The notes: generated from the sequence alone by a model not told the origin. A stretch of DNA of 54,113 nucleotides from Ignavibacteria bacterium (GCA_016873845.1 VGVX01000009.1:1-54113), one strand, 5' to 3'. Shown: positions 25,264-33,661, counted from the stretch's first letter. Translations and numbers: made by a program.

Positions 25264-26297
25264 TATAATTCTCCAAATACAGAAATTTTTTCAAATGTCT
25301 TCATATCTGAAATTAGATCGTATGAGCACCGAATGAACATCTTGCCAATTTCATAATTAACGAATGGTTCGACATTTTTTCCAAGTGCAAGTTGAACAAG
25401 TGCATATGGTAAATTTTGTCCTGACTGTTCAGTTAGATAAACCCAAGCTGGCAACCGAGAATTGATTTCCAGTAAATAGTACTGATTATCTTCTGTACGT
25501 TTGAGTATCTCAATCTCTAATCCACTCCGCCAATTGATTTTTTGAATAATATCATGAGCCATTCTGATTAATTTATCGTCACCAATTGTAACTCCAGCCC
25601 ACCCTTTACCTTTGTCCGTAATATATAATTTTCTCATTGCGACTGCACCTACTGTATTACCATTTCCATCACCAACTGCGGCAACATTGTACTCATCTCC
25701 AGTCAAATACTCTTGAAGAATGATCGGTAGTCCCCACTTATTTAACAATCGATAATAACTCGATTCAACCTGCTCAAACGAATGACAGATGAAAGCTTCA
25801 TAAAAAACTCCTTTTACAACAACAGGATACTTTAATTCTTCTGCTGCTTTCTTCAATTCGACTAACGAAGTGACTAATTCTTGCTTTGGTACATTTAACC
25901 CATAAGACTTTCCGAATTCATACAGCCTTTCTTTTGAACGAACTTCTAAATTATCTAACGTGGGAAGAAATGTTTTTATGCCTAATGATTTTAATTTGTC
26001 GCTGATTCGAATAAAACCATAGAGTTCTGAATCGAGTGTCGGGATAATCACATCGATTTTTTCTTTTTCGTGTATATAAATAAGTCGATCCCGAAGACTG
26101 TCAGTTCCTGTTGAGGGATATGGGATCAGGTAAGATTTTAGCTTTATTCCCTCCATATATATCCCAGGTTCGAGATTATCGTAGTGTAATCCTATTATTT
26201 CACCCTCAAAATCCGGATGATTTTTTATAGATCGGATTACCGGTACACCAGGACCAGGATTATCAGTATTGTTCAAACCTGTTACAGCAATTTTCAT
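25263..26297 (-). CDS. ATP-grasp ligase (CarB/PylC-like fold)
   Basis: 344 residues. The N-terminal Rossmann part ('MKIAVTGLNNTDNPGPGVPV') resembles the pre-ATP-grasp domain of carbamoyl-phosphate-synthase-like ligases. The ATP-grasp domain has 'YPVVVKG' (K162), 'ILQEYLTGDEYN' (E196) and the metal-binding 'YLLEINSRLPAW' (E278, N280 nearby) followed by 'SGQNLPYALVQLALG'. These enzymes join a carboxylate to an amine or thiol through an acyl-phosphate with ATP. PylC, D-Asp ligases and peptide-tailoring ligases share the fold; the substrate here is unknown. It overlaps the PqqD-like gene by 4 nt and the decarboxylase by 1 nt, so the three are made together. Confidence 0.88.
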   Translation of the reverse strand: MKIAVTGLNNTDNPGPGVPVIRSIKNHPDFEGEIIGLHYDNLEPGIYMEGIKLKSYLIPYPSTGTDSLRDRLIYIHEKEKIDVIIPTLDSELYGFIRISDKLKSLGIKTFLPTLDNLEVRSKERLYEFGKSYGLNVPKQELVTSLVELKKAAEELKYPVVVKGVFYEAFICHSFEQVESSYYRLLNKWGLPIILQEYLTGDEYNVAAVGDGNGNTVGAVAMRKLYITDKGKGWAGVTIGDDKLIRMAHDIIQKINWRSGLEIEILKRTEDNQYYLLEINSRLPAWVYLTEQSGQNLPYALVQLALGKNVEPFVNYEIGKMFIRCSYDLISDMKTFEKISVFGEL

Positions 26298-26539
26298 TCT
26301 GCTTCGATCAGATTAAAGTTTTTTATCCGAGAAATGAAATCTATTAGATCTTTTTCAGCAATATTTTTTTCAACATCAAATTCTTCTATGACCGAATTCA
26401 ATATCTCAGCTTCATTATTTCCGGATTGGATCAAATGCAGGATGAAATTTCCTGTATCGTTGAGGAGGAAAGTATCACCAGTGGAAGAGTGAAATGCAAA
26501 GCCGCTTTCACTAAGTGCAAGATTTTTTTGGAGTTTCAT
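26294..26539 (-). CDS. PqqD-like protein (peptide-recognition element)
   Basis: 81 residues with the PqqD winged-helix pattern: 'SGFAFHSSTGDTFLLNDTG' (beta strands) then 'FILHLIQSGNNEAEILNSV' (helix) and a C-terminal helix ending 'IKNFNLIEAE'. In pathways for ribosomally made peptides, PqqD-like domains (RiPP recognition elements) hold the precursor peptide for modifying enzymes. I found no precursor-peptide gene in the 60 nt before it or anywhere in the operon. It is the first gene of the operon and overlaps the ATP-grasp gene by 4 nt (ATGA). It starts 61 nt after tRNA-Glu with no evident terminator. Confidence 0.85.
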   Translation of the reverse strand: MKLQKNLALSESGFAFHSSTGDTFLLNDTGNFILHLIQSGNNEAEILNSVIEEFDVEKNIAEKDLIDFISRIKNFNLIEAE

Positions 26540-26599
26540 ACTATCTCACGTTTGTATTGAAAAACACTTAAAACCCCTCAAATAAAATGCTCTCTAAAG

Positions 26600-26671
26600 T
26601 GACCCTAACGGGATTCGAACCCATATTACCGCCGTGAAAGGGCGGTGTCCTAACCATTAGACGATAGGGCC
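26600..26671 (-). tRNA. tRNA-Glu (UUC anticodon)
   Basis: Acceptor arm GGCCCTA/TAGGGTC (one G-U pair), anticodon stem CCGCC/GGCGG and loop CTTTCAC with anticodon TTC. T-arm GGGTTCGAATCCC is present. CCA is not encoded. It is the last of three tRNA genes in a row and lies 60 nt before the PqqD-like gene. Confidence 0.97.
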
Positions 26672-26686
26672 ATAATTTCAATGTTG

Positions 26687-26760
26687 GGTGAGCGATGGGA
26701 CTTGAACCCACGACCACCAGAGCCACAATCTGGCGCTCTGCCAACTGAGCTACGCTCACC
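26687..26760 (-). tRNA. tRNA-His (GUG anticodon)
   Basis: Acceptor GTGAGCG/CGCTCAC with the extra G(-1) encoded opposite C73, the mark of bacterial tRNA-His. The anticodon stem CCAGA/TCTGG holds the loop TTGTGGC with anticodon GTG. D- and T-arms are normal. Confidence 0.97.
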
Positions 26761-26834
26761 ATAAGACAAATCAAAAATCAAAAAGTAAAATGCAAATTTT
26801 TTCTTACAATAATTGATATTCGAATCATAGTTCG

Positions 26835-26907
26835 TACGCCCGATTGGACTCGAACCAATAACCCCCAGCTTAGAAGGCTGATGCTCTATCCATTGAGCTA
26901 CGGGCGC
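26835..26907 (-). tRNA. tRNA-Arg (UCU anticodon)
   Basis: Acceptor GCGCCCG/CGGGCGT (G-U at the first pair), anticodon stem TCAGC/GCTGG and loop CTTCTAA with anticodon TCT. T-arm ATTGGTTCGAGTCCAAT is present. It is the first of the tRNA trio; a clear promoter was not identified in the 90 nt upstream. Confidence 0.96.
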
Positions 26908-27009
26908 AGGTTGTACATAATTAAAATGAACAAGTGAAATCCAAATCTGAATTTTGGACAGCAAATTTAATGAATAGGTTTAATTTTTCCAAATTTAAGA
27001 GAGAAAAAA

Positions 27010-27384
27010 TCAACTGAGCTTGAGATGTTTTTTTACTTTCTCAATTAGATCATTCTTATTCATTGGTTTACTGATATAATCATCACAGCCCGCCTTTAAT
27101 AGTCTCTCTTTGTCACCAACCATTGCATATGCTGTTAATGCGATAACAGGCAGTTTAGAATATCTCTCATCAGACCTTAAAACCTTTAAAACCTCCACGC
27201 CATTTTTCTCGCCAGGGAGATTGATATCAAGCAGAATAAGATCAACATGATTCTTCGGTAGAAAATCAAAAGTTTCATCAAAATCTTCTGTGAAATAGAC
27301 ATCACCAATATTTCGAAGCAGCGTCTTGACTAATAGAGCAGAATCAATATGATCTTCTACGTATAATATTTTTGGTCTTTCCAT
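27010..27384 (-). CDS. Single-domain response regulator (CheY-like)
   Basis: 124 residues, a receiver domain with no output domain. The acidic pocket (E10, D11 in 'ILYVEDHID'), phosphate acceptor D53 in 'LILLDINLPG', T84 in 'IALTAYAM' and K106 in 'YISKPMNK' are all in place, so it should be phosphorylated by a histidine kinase. There is no kinase gene in the window. It probably acts by protein-protein contact, as CheY or SpoF do. It is divergent from the large secreted protein and lies upstream of the tRNA trio. Confidence 0.93.
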   Translation of the reverse strand: MERPKILYVEDHIDSALLVKTLLRNIGDVYFTEDFDETFDFLPKNHVDLILLDINLPGEKNGVEVLKVLRSDERYSKLPVIALTAYAMVGDKERLLKAGCDDYISKPMNKNDLIEKVKKHLKLS

Positions 27385-27531
27385 AGCGTTATTTTATTAA
27401 TAATACGATTTATTGCAAACAAAATAAAGATTGCATTGATACCACTTTCCGAGTTAAATTGCATACAAAACTACTTGGATTGCTAAACCTTTCTTAAATA
27501 AGAGTAGGACTGCTTAATCTCAACTGAACAA

Positions 27532-27548
27532 TCTAGTATTAAACTAGA
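27532..27548 (+). repeat. Short inverted repeat before the secreted-protein gene
   Basis: TCTAGT (27532-27537) and ACTAGA (27543-27548) are exact inverted copies with a 5-nt spacer, ending 29 nt before the ATG. It could be an operator or an mRNA hairpin; the function is unknown and a short repeat like this can arise by chance in AT-rich DNA. Confidence 0.45.
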
Positions 27549-27577
27549 ATCATTTAATAATTTTCTTTGGAGTGGAA

Positions 27578-29548
27578 ATGAGAAGATTAACAAACTTTTT
27601 AATAATATTTATAACCGCGTATTGCTTAACCTCTGCACAAAGTGTTGTTGTAAATAAATATTTTAATAGTGGTGCTTCTAATGGAGTTGGCGATATTGTT
27701 GAATTATTAGTAGTACAAAACAACCTTGATATGAGAGGAATGATAATTAAGGATTTTTCCTCCAACATGGCAAATGATGGCGGTGGAAAATTCGAGTTTA
27801 GAAATGTTACGCTATGGCAAAATCTCCAATCTGGAACACTTTTAGTTCTAAGGAATGACACTTCTGCAGTAGATATTAATTCATCAGATTTTACTTTAGA
27901 TGTCGGATTAAAAAACACCTCTTTTTTTATCTCACGTGGTGGAACATTTGATATAGCGATAACTGATATGGTAATGATTAAATCAGCAAGCTCAGATACT
28001 ACTGGTACTGGCGTAGTTGGTAGTATCCATGTACTTGCAGGGGGTACTGCTGGTACGCAATTCACTGCTGCTTCCGAACCAAAGCTAAGAGCAACAGGCA
28101 CTTCACCGACAGGAAAATATATCTTTGCAAAAAACTCAACTTCTTCTCTTATCGATTTTAACGGAACTGACGCCGACTCAACTTCTTCAGCTAAAATCTG
28201 GGGACAAGGGAATAATACAACCAATTCAACTTACATTTCGACACTTCGAGGCACTCCTCCAAATACGAAGGTACAATTTACTTCTTCCGGTCAGACATAT
28301 GGAGAAAATGCTGGAGCTGTTTTAATTAATGTCTCAATTACTAATCCGAGTCCAACAAATGCAACGACTGTGGATGCAGTAATTACTGGTGGTACTGCGA
28401 CATTTTTCACAGATTATTTAAGTCCATCCACTACAATTCCGCTTACTTTTCCTGCAGGTAGTTCTAATAGTGCTTCAATTTCAATTTATATCAATGATGA
28501 TTCCGAAATTGAGAGCGATGAAACGATTATCTTTACTCTGCAAAATATTAGCGGCGGCACGAATGCAGAAATCGGTTCCCCATCAACATTTACTTTGACA
28601 ATCGAAGATAACGATACACCAGTACCATTTCTTACAATCGCTGAAGCGAGGGAAGATTTAAATATTGATTTGATTCCGGATAAAATAGGACAAACTGTTA
28701 AACTTCGGGGAGTAGTAATAGGACCAAATTACCAAACGACAAACTTTTCATATTATATTCAGCAAGGAAATGCTGGAATAAATATTTTCCGAGCTGGTAC
28801 AACCCTTCCATCTCTGATGCTTGGAGATAGTGTTGAAATTACAGGAGTTATTGGACAATTCAGAGGTTTGACACAAATTTCACACTCAAGTGATGGAGAT
28901 CTCATAAAATTAGGAACTGGAACAATACCAAGTCCAGTCACAATGACTTTTGATGAATATAAAGGAAATCCCGAAGCTTATGAATCTGTTTTGATTAAAT
29001 TTAATAATGTAAATAAATCGAGTGGAACATGGCCTGCTGCAGGTAATAGTGCAACGATTGTCATTTCTCAAGGTACCGAAGTTTTGGATTTAAGAATCGA
29101 CAGCGATACTGACATTGATGATAATCCAGAACCGGTCTGGCCTCGTAACATAACCGGAATTGGATCACAATTCAGCAGCTCAACATCGACTTTTAATGAT
29201 GGTTATCAGCTTCTTCCGAGATATTACACGGACTTTGAACCAGCAACATCTGTAAAAGACCAACCTGATTTGATTCCAGATAAAATGAAGCTTTATCAGA
29301 ATTACCCAAATCCATTTAATCCACAAACAAGTATTGAGTACTCAGTACCGAGTCGTGAGCATGTTACATTAAAGATCTATGATGTTCTTGGAAGAGAAGT
29401 TGCAGTCTTGATTAATGAAATCAAGGAAATCGGAAATCATAAAGCAATATTTTCCATTCAGCATTCCGAACTCACAGCGGGTGTTTATCTCTATCAATTG
29501 AACGTAGGTTCAAACATTGCAACCAAAAAGATGGTCTTAATGAAATAA
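27578..29548 (+). CDS. Secreted Calx-beta / OB-fold protein with T9SS C-terminal sorting domain
   Basis: 656 residues from ATG at 27578, with GGAG at 27569-27572 as ribosome site. Signal peptide at 1-22 ('NFLIIFITAYCLTSAQS'). A lamin-tail-like or beta-rich region (about 23-225) is followed by a Calx-beta domain (about 230-345, ending 'FTLTIEDNDTP'), an OB-fold region (about 360-470, 'TIAEAREDLNIDLIPDK') and the C-terminal sorting domain (about 570-656) starting 'LYQNYPNPFNPQTSIEYSV' and ending 'KKMVLMK'. Such proteins are exported by the type IX system and held on the surface or released. The specific target is unknown. It is followed by a strong terminator. Confidence 0.9.
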   Translation: MRRLTNFLIIFITAYCLTSAQSVVVNKYFNSGASNGVGDIVELLVVQNNLDMRGMIIKDFSSNMANDGGGKFEFRNVTLWQNLQSGTLLVLRNDTSAVDINSSDFTLDVGLKNTSFFISRGGTFDIAITDMVMIKSASSDTTGTGVVGSIHVLAGGTAGTQFTAASEPKLRATGTSPTGKYIFAKNSTSSLIDFNGTDADSTSSAKIWGQGNNTTNSTYISTLRGTPPNTKVQFTSSGQTYGENAGAVLINVSITNPSPTNATTVDAVITGGTATFFTDYLSPSTTIPLTFPAGSSNSASISIYINDDSEIESDETIIFTLQNISGGTNAEIGSPSTFTLTIEDNDTPVPFLTIAEAREDLNIDLIPDKIGQTVKLRGVVIGPNYQTTNFSYYIQQGNAGINIFRAGTTLPSLMLGDSVEITGVIGQFRGLTQISHSSDGDLIKLGTGTIPSPVTMTFDEYKGNPEAYESVLIKFNNVNKSSGTWPAAGNSATIVISQGTEVLDLRIDSDTDIDDNPEPVWPRNITGIGSQFSSSTSTFNDGYQLLPRYYTDFEPATSVKDQPDLIPDKMKLYQNYPNPFNPQTSIEYSVPSREHVTLKIYDVLGREVAVLINEIKEIGNHKAIFSIQHSELTAGVYLYQLNVGSNIATKKMVLMK

Positions 29549-29571
29549 CTGTTGAAACCAGTTTAAATAAC

Positions 29572-29608
29572 AAAAGGGCTGTCGAAAATATCAATCGACA
29601 GCCCTTTT
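29572..29608. terminator. Bidirectional rho-independent terminator
   Basis: AAAAGGGCTGTCGA (29572-29585) and its exact reverse complement TCGACAGCCCTTTT (29595-29608) make a 14-bp stem with a 9-nt loop and T-runs on both strands. It lies between the stops of the secreted protein (plus) and the ferredoxin-oxidoreductase gamma subunit (minus), serving both. Confidence 0.92.
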
Positions 29609-29624
29609 TCATTTTAAAAACAAA

Positions 29625-30167
29625 TCAACTCTTAATGAAACTCATTCCTACCTCAAGTGCTTTCTGATTTAATGGAACGAGTTTGTGGTACCTTTCTGGT
29701 AAAACTTCTTTTAAACCAAGGATTGTTGAGTCCAAGCTAACAGTGCCTCTGGCTTTTAAAAAAGCACCGAGCATTATCATGTTCAGGACTTTCATATTAT
29801 CCATCTTTACTGCTTCTTCACTTCCTGGAATTGCATGAATCGCAATGTCAGCTCTTGTTGGTAGATTAATCACATTAGTACTGTCATAGATCAAAGCACC
29901 GCCTGGTTTGATAGCGTTTTCAAATTTATCAACAGATGGCTGATTGAGAGCTACAACAGTATCAAATCTGGAAATTATCGGTGAGCTTATAGATTTATCA
30001 GAGACTATCGTTATACAATTGGCAGTACCGCCTCTCATTTCTGGTCCATAAGAAGGCATAAAGCAGACTTCTTTATTCTCTTTCATCCCAGCGTAACATA
30101 GCACCATTCCCATAGAAAGTACACCTTGTCCGCCAAATCCTGAAAAAATTGCTTCTTCTTTCATCAT
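29625..30167 (-). CDS. 2-oxoacid:ferredoxin oxidoreductase, gamma subunit
   Basis: 180 residues of the gamma family: N-terminal 'IFSGFGGQGVLSMGMVLCYA' and 'PSYGPEMRGGTANC' are its signatures. The gamma subunit helps bind coenzyme A. With the alpha, beta and ferredoxin subunits next to it, it forms a complex that converts a 2-oxoacid (2-oxoglutarate or branched-chain 2-oxoacid) and CoA to acyl-CoA and CO2 with reduction of ferredoxin. It is the last of four genes (delta-alpha-beta-gamma), 3 nt after beta, and ends at the shared terminator. The four-gene type is called Kor or Vor; the substrate cannot be fixed from sequence alone. Confidence 0.93.
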   Translation of the reverse strand: MMKEEAIFSGFGGQGVLSMGMVLCYAGMKENKEVCFMPSYGPEMRGGTANCITIVSDKSISSPIISRFDTVVALNQPSVDKFENAIKPGGALIYDSTNVINLPTRADIAIHAIPGSEEAVKMDNMKVLNMIMLGAFLKARGTVSLDSTILGLKEVLPERYHKLVPLNQKALEVGMSFIKS

Positions 30168-30170
30168 ATG

Positions 30171-30977
30171 TTACTCCTTCGGCACCTTAATATCCCCAAG
30201 AGGATAAAATGGAATTAATTTTTCTACGACAAATTTATTTGATTCAACTGGAGTAGATTTCCAATTAGATGGGCAATTAGAAACGATCTCAACAAAACAA
30301 GTTCCCTTTCCCAATTTTTGATATTCGAAACTTTTTTGGATTGCTTTTTTAGCTTTTCGAACATTAGCAGGTGTATTCACAGCTTGACGCGTGACGTAAT
30401 GTGCACCTGGCAAAATCGAAATCATATCAGCTATTTTCAGTGGATGTCCCATAGTCTTAATATCACGTCCGTATGGTGAAGTGGTGGATGTCATTCCCTC
30501 TAAAGTCGTTGGAGCCATCTGCCCGCTTGTCATACCATAAACTGCATTGTTAATAAAAACGATTAGAATATTTTCACCTCGATTAATGGAATGAATAGTT
30601 TCCGCAGTTCCGATGGCAGCAAGATCGCCATCACCTTGATAAGTAAAAACAAACTTATCAGGCAAAACTCTTTTAATACCAGTTGCTACAGCAGTTGCTC
30701 TCCCGTGAGCGGCTTCCTGCATATCGATATTCATATAATGATATGCGAATACAGAACATCCCACGGGCGCCACACCGATTGTATCTTCCTGCAAATCCAT
30801 TTCGTCAACTACTTCCATAATAATTCGATGAGCTACTCCATGTCCACAGCCAGGGCAGTAATGCATTACTGTGTCAGTTAACGTCTCTGGTTTCTCATAT
30901 ACCAAATTTTCAATACGACAAACGTCTTCAGAAATTAAAATCTGATCACCAACCAAAACATCGCTTTTATCTGTCAT
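30171..30977 (-). CDS. 2-oxoacid:ferredoxin oxidoreductase, beta (TPP) subunit
   Basis: 268 residues holding the thiamine diphosphate site: 'YCPGCGHGVAHRI' at the start, 'FTYQGDGDLAAIGTAETIH' and 'IVFINNAVYGMTSGQMAPTT' form the GDG...NN metal/TPP motif. It decarboxylates the 2-oxoacid. The ATG overlaps the alpha-subunit stop by 4 nt, so the subunits are made in equal amounts. Confidence 0.94.
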   Translation of the reverse strand: MTDKSDVLVGDQILISEDVCRIENLVYEKPETLTDTVMHYCPGCGHGVAHRIIMEVVDEMDLQEDTIGVAPVGCSVFAYHYMNIDMQEAAHGRATAVATGIKRVLPDKFVFTYQGDGDLAAIGTAETIHSINRGENILIVFINNAVYGMTSGQMAPTTLEGMTSTTSPYGRDIKTMGHPLKIADMISILPGAHYVTRQAVNTPANVRKAKKAIQKSFEYQKLGKGTCFVEIVSNCPSNWKSTPVESNKFVVEKLIPFYPLGDIKVPKE

Positions 30978-32053
30978 TTGCTTTCCCCTTTCAAAAAAAT
31001 TTTTTCGAAATGCTCAAAAATTTCTTCAGGAGTTGGTATCACACCTCCCATTCTTCCGTAAAATTCAACTCTCGTTTTACCTTCAATAGAAAGTCGAACA
31101 TCTTCGATCATCTGCCCAGCATTCATTTCAACATCGAGAATCCCCTTTACTCTCGATCCCACTTGTTTAATTATTTCAGATGGAAAAGGGAAAAGTGTGA
31201 TTGGTCTGATCAATCCTGCTTTAACATTCTGTTCACGAAGTAATTCAACAACCTTTTGACTGATTCTTGCTGCTAATCCGTAAGCTACGATTAAATACTC
31301 GGCATCATCGGTCATAAAAGTTTGATAACGAACTTCATTCTTCTTAAGGACTTTATATTTTTCCTGCAGCCGAAGATTAATTGCTTCCATTTCATGCGGA
31401 TCAATATGCAAAGAGGTGATGATATTTCTCTCGCGGCTTTTTGGCTTGCCAACTGTTGCCCAAGGTTTGTCAACTTGTAGATTTGTGATTTGCTCTGGAA
31501 ATTCAACTTTCTCCATCATCTGCCCAACTGCTCCGTCAGATAAAATCATTACAGGATTTCGATACTTATCAGCCAAATCAAAACCAAGCCGAACATGATC
31601 AGCCATTTCTTGAACGCTTGATGGTGCTAAGACAATTAAATGATAATCGCCATGTCCTCCCCCCTTTGTAGATTGGAAATAATCACCTTGAGCAGGTTGG
31701 ATTGTACCCAAACCAGGACCGCCGCGATTGATATTTGCAAGCAGACATGGAAGCTCAGCACTTGCAATATAAGATAAACCTTCCTGCATTAAACTTATGC
31801 CTGGACTTGATGATGTGGTCATAGCTCTTTTTCCAGCACCTGCTGCACCGTAGATCATATTTATCGCCGCAACTTCACTTTCGGCTTGAAGGATTTTCAT
31901 GGCGGCGTTTTTCCTATTTGGAAGTTCTCGTGCTAAATATTCCAATACTTCTGATTGCGGTGTAATTGGATAACCAAAATATGCATCGCAACCGGAGCGA
32001 ATTGCTGCTTCAGCCAATGCTTCATTTCCCTTCATCAACTTAACATCGCCCAT
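30974..32053 (-). CDS. 2-oxoacid:ferredoxin oxidoreductase, alpha subunit (VorB/KorA-like)
   Basis: 359 residues. The N-terminus 'LMKGNEALAEAAIRSGCDAY' followed by 'FGYPITPQSEVLEYLA' matches the alpha subunit (pyrimidine-binding domain), and 'TTSSSPGISLMQEGLSY' is its conserved loop. With the beta subunit it forms the TPP active site. VorB-type proteins, 2-oxoisovalerate-specific, and KorA-type, 2-oxoglutarate-specific, are very close; the lone four-gene order with a small ferredoxin slightly favours the Vor/Kor group. It starts 1 nt after the ferredoxin gene. Confidence 0.93.
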   Translation of the reverse strand: MGDVKLMKGNEALAEAAIRSGCDAYFGYPITPQSEVLEYLARELPNRKNAAMKILQAESEVAAINMIYGAAGAGKRAMTTSSSPGISLMQEGLSYIASAELPCLLANINRGGPGLGTIQPAQGDYFQSTKGGGHGDYHLIVLAPSSVQEMADHVRLGFDLADKYRNPVMILSDGAVGQMMEKVEFPEQITNLQVDKPWATVGKPKSRERNIITSLHIDPHEMEAINLRLQEKYKVLKKNEVRYQTFMTDDAEYLIVAYGLAARISQKVVELLREQNVKAGLIRPITLFPFPSEIIKQVGSRVKGILDVEMNAGQMIEDVRLSIEGKTRVEFYGRMGGVIPTPEEIFEHFEKIFLKGESK

Positions 32054-32054
32054 T

Positions 32055-32339
32055 TCAGCTCACCTCCATTGTCATATCTTTTTTTACATTAGTAACCGTT
32101 GCTACATGCTCTTTTTTACCATCAACCTTTCGATATACTTTTAATATTCCTTCCGGACAAACTAAGGCACAATTTACACATCCAGTGCAAGTATCTTTTA
32201 TCTTTACTACATAATGATAACCTTTTTTGTTGATTTTTTCTGAAAGCACTAGTGAATCCTGGGTACAAGCTACAATGCATAATTCACAACCCTTGCATTT
32301 CTCAATATCAACAAAGATATCCCCTTTTGCTTTAGCCAT
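32055..32339 (-). CDS. 2-oxoacid:ferredoxin oxidoreductase, delta (2[4Fe-4S] ferredoxin) subunit
   Basis: 94 residues with two [4Fe-4S] motifs: 'CKGCELCIVACTQ' and 'CTGCVNCALVCPEG'. It carries electrons out of the enzyme. It is the first gene of the oxidoreductase set and lies 32 nt after lipA, so it may be read from an upstream promoter as part of the longer leftward block. Confidence 0.93.
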   Translation of the reverse strand: MAKAKGDIFVDIEKCKGCELCIVACTQDSLVLSEKINKKGYHYVVKIKDTCTGCVNCALVCPEGILKVYRKVDGKKEHVATVTNVKKDMTMEVS

Positions 32340-32371
32340 CTTAAACCTTTCTATGAAAATGAATTGGCAGA

Positions 32372-33301
32372 TTACAAATTGTAATCAATCTGAACGTAGT
32401 TATTTTCTCGTGTGTGCTTATCTGCATGATAAGAGGATCTGACAAGTGGTGCAGATTCAACAATTTTTAGTCCAATTTTTAATCCTACTTGTTTAAAATT
32501 ACGAAAATCTTCGAGTGAAACAAAACGTTGGACTGGAAGGTGAGCTTTGGTTGGTTGTAAATACTGCCCTATCGTTACTATTTCGCATCCATAATTAAAT
32601 AAATCTATTAGAACTTGATTAACTTCTTCATTTGTTTCCCCAATGCCAACCATTAGCCCAGATTTTGTTCTTAGGTTTCTATGCTTGAACCACTGAAGAA
32701 GCTCTAAGCTGCGTGAATATTTTGCCTGTGGTCGTACTACATCATATAGTTTCGGGACAGTTTCCACATTGTGGCTCAATATATCGGGAGGATTCTGCAT
32801 AATGATTTCGAATGATTTCTCATCACCTTTGAAATCTGGAATTAAAATTTCAACTGTACAATTTGGATTTAATTCTCTTATTCTATTAACAGTAGCCGAG
32901 TAGATAGATGCGCCACCATCTTCCAATTCATCTCTATCGACCGAGGTAATAACACAATGACTTAGATTGAGTTTATTGACTGCCTCAGCAACACGGCGTG
33001 GTTCATCAGTATCAAGCAAAGAAGGCATACCCGTCTTGACAGAACAAAATCCGCAGCTACGTGTGCAAATCTCCCCTAGTATCATAAATGTAGCTGTACG
33101 GTTATTCCAGCACTCTGCAATATTTGGACAGCGTGCCTCTTCACAGACTGTATTGAGATTATTGTTTTTAACTAAATTGAGAACATCGATATAGTTTTCA
33201 CCGGAAGGCATTTTCACTCTGAGCCAGTCCGGTCTTTTACCTAGATTTCGCTCGGACGTCTCAATTAGTTCTTTATATTTTTTTTGATGAGTGTTTATCA
33301 A
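32372..33301 (-). CDS. lipA: Lipoyl synthase
   Basis: 309 residues. The auxiliary cluster cysteines C53, C58 and C64 ('CEEARCPNIAEC') and the radical-SAM C79, C83 and C86 ('CTRSCGFC') are all present. The enzyme inserts two sulfur atoms into protein-bound octanoyl groups to form lipoate, using SAM and iron-sulfur clusters. It has the expected length and ends the lipoate part of the cluster; lipB and lpd are a few genes upstream on the same strand. It starts 6 nt after the TumE-like toxin gene, so that pair and lipA share a transcript. Confidence 0.97.
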   Translation of the reverse strand: MINTHQKKYKELIETSERNLGKRPDWLRVKMPSGENYIDVLNLVKNNNLNTVCEEARCPNIAECWNNRTATFMILGEICTRSCGFCSVKTGMPSLLDTDEPRRVAEAVNKLNLSHCVITSVDRDELEDGGASIYSATVNRIRELNPNCTVEILIPDFKGDEKSFEIIMQNPPDILSHNVETVPKLYDVVRPQAKYSRSLELLQWFKHRNLRTKSGLMVGIGETNEEVNQVLIDLFNYGCEIVTIGQYLQPTKAHLPVQRFVSLEDFRNFKQVGLKIGLKIVESAPLVRSSYHADKHTRENNYVQIDYNL

Positions 33302-33307
33302 TTATTC

Positions 33308-33661
33308 TTAAACACCTATTCTGAGTGCATTTGTAATTTCAATCAATACATCTTCTAAATATACAGTTCGGGAAGACTCAATCTTATTATCTTTACCCAC
33401 ATGTTTGTGATGCGGAAGGGTTGATATATCTTTCCAATGATCTGCATTATCCCAACGAATGGTCAAATTGCCTTTTTTATCAATCCAATGATATGAATAT
33501 TTTCGACTGCCATCTTCGAATTTATAATCCTTAATATAAAGTAAGGAACCATCATTAAACTTAATTTCAGCTGAGAATCTATAAGAATTGTGTTCTTCCT
33601 CGAATTTTTTTATAGAGACTTCGGAAATATAATCTTTAAACTTCTCGAAAATCTCGATCAT
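33308..33661 (-). CDS. TumE-like toxin (DUF6516 family)
   Basis: 117 residues. 'YSYHWIDKKGNLTIRWDNAD' and 'STLPHHKHVG' followed by a C-terminal 'VYLEDVLIEITNAL' match the TumE toxin family. The function of that toxin is not well defined; a nucleic-acid or translation target is assumed. Its ATG overlaps the antitoxin-like gene by 4 nt. It sits between the E2 gene and lipA, an odd place for a toxin, and may keep the whole lipoate operon from being lost. Alternatively it is a recent insertion. Confidence 0.8.
   Translation of the reverse strand: MIEIFEKFKDYISEVSIKKFEEEHNSYRFSAEIKFNDGSLLYIKDYKFEDGSRKYSYHWIDKKGNLTIRWDNADHWKDISTLPHHKHVGKDNKIESSRTVYLEDVLIEITNALRIGV

Noticed and set aside
26540-26599. 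Precursor peptide gene for the PqqD-like protein
   Set aside because: The 60 nt between tRNA-Glu and the PqqD-like start contain no ATG-started frame of useful length on that strand.
26568-26964. Two open frames on the minus strand across the tRNA trio
   Set aside because: They read through tRNA genes; translated tRNA sequence gives typical false ORFs ('SVAQLAERQ', 'RSSVGRAPDCG').
27550-28224. Open frame of 224 codons opposite the secreted protein
   Set aside because: It is antisense to a gene with signal peptide and sorting domain, has no ribosome site or recognisable domain, and comes from the codon bias of the real gene.
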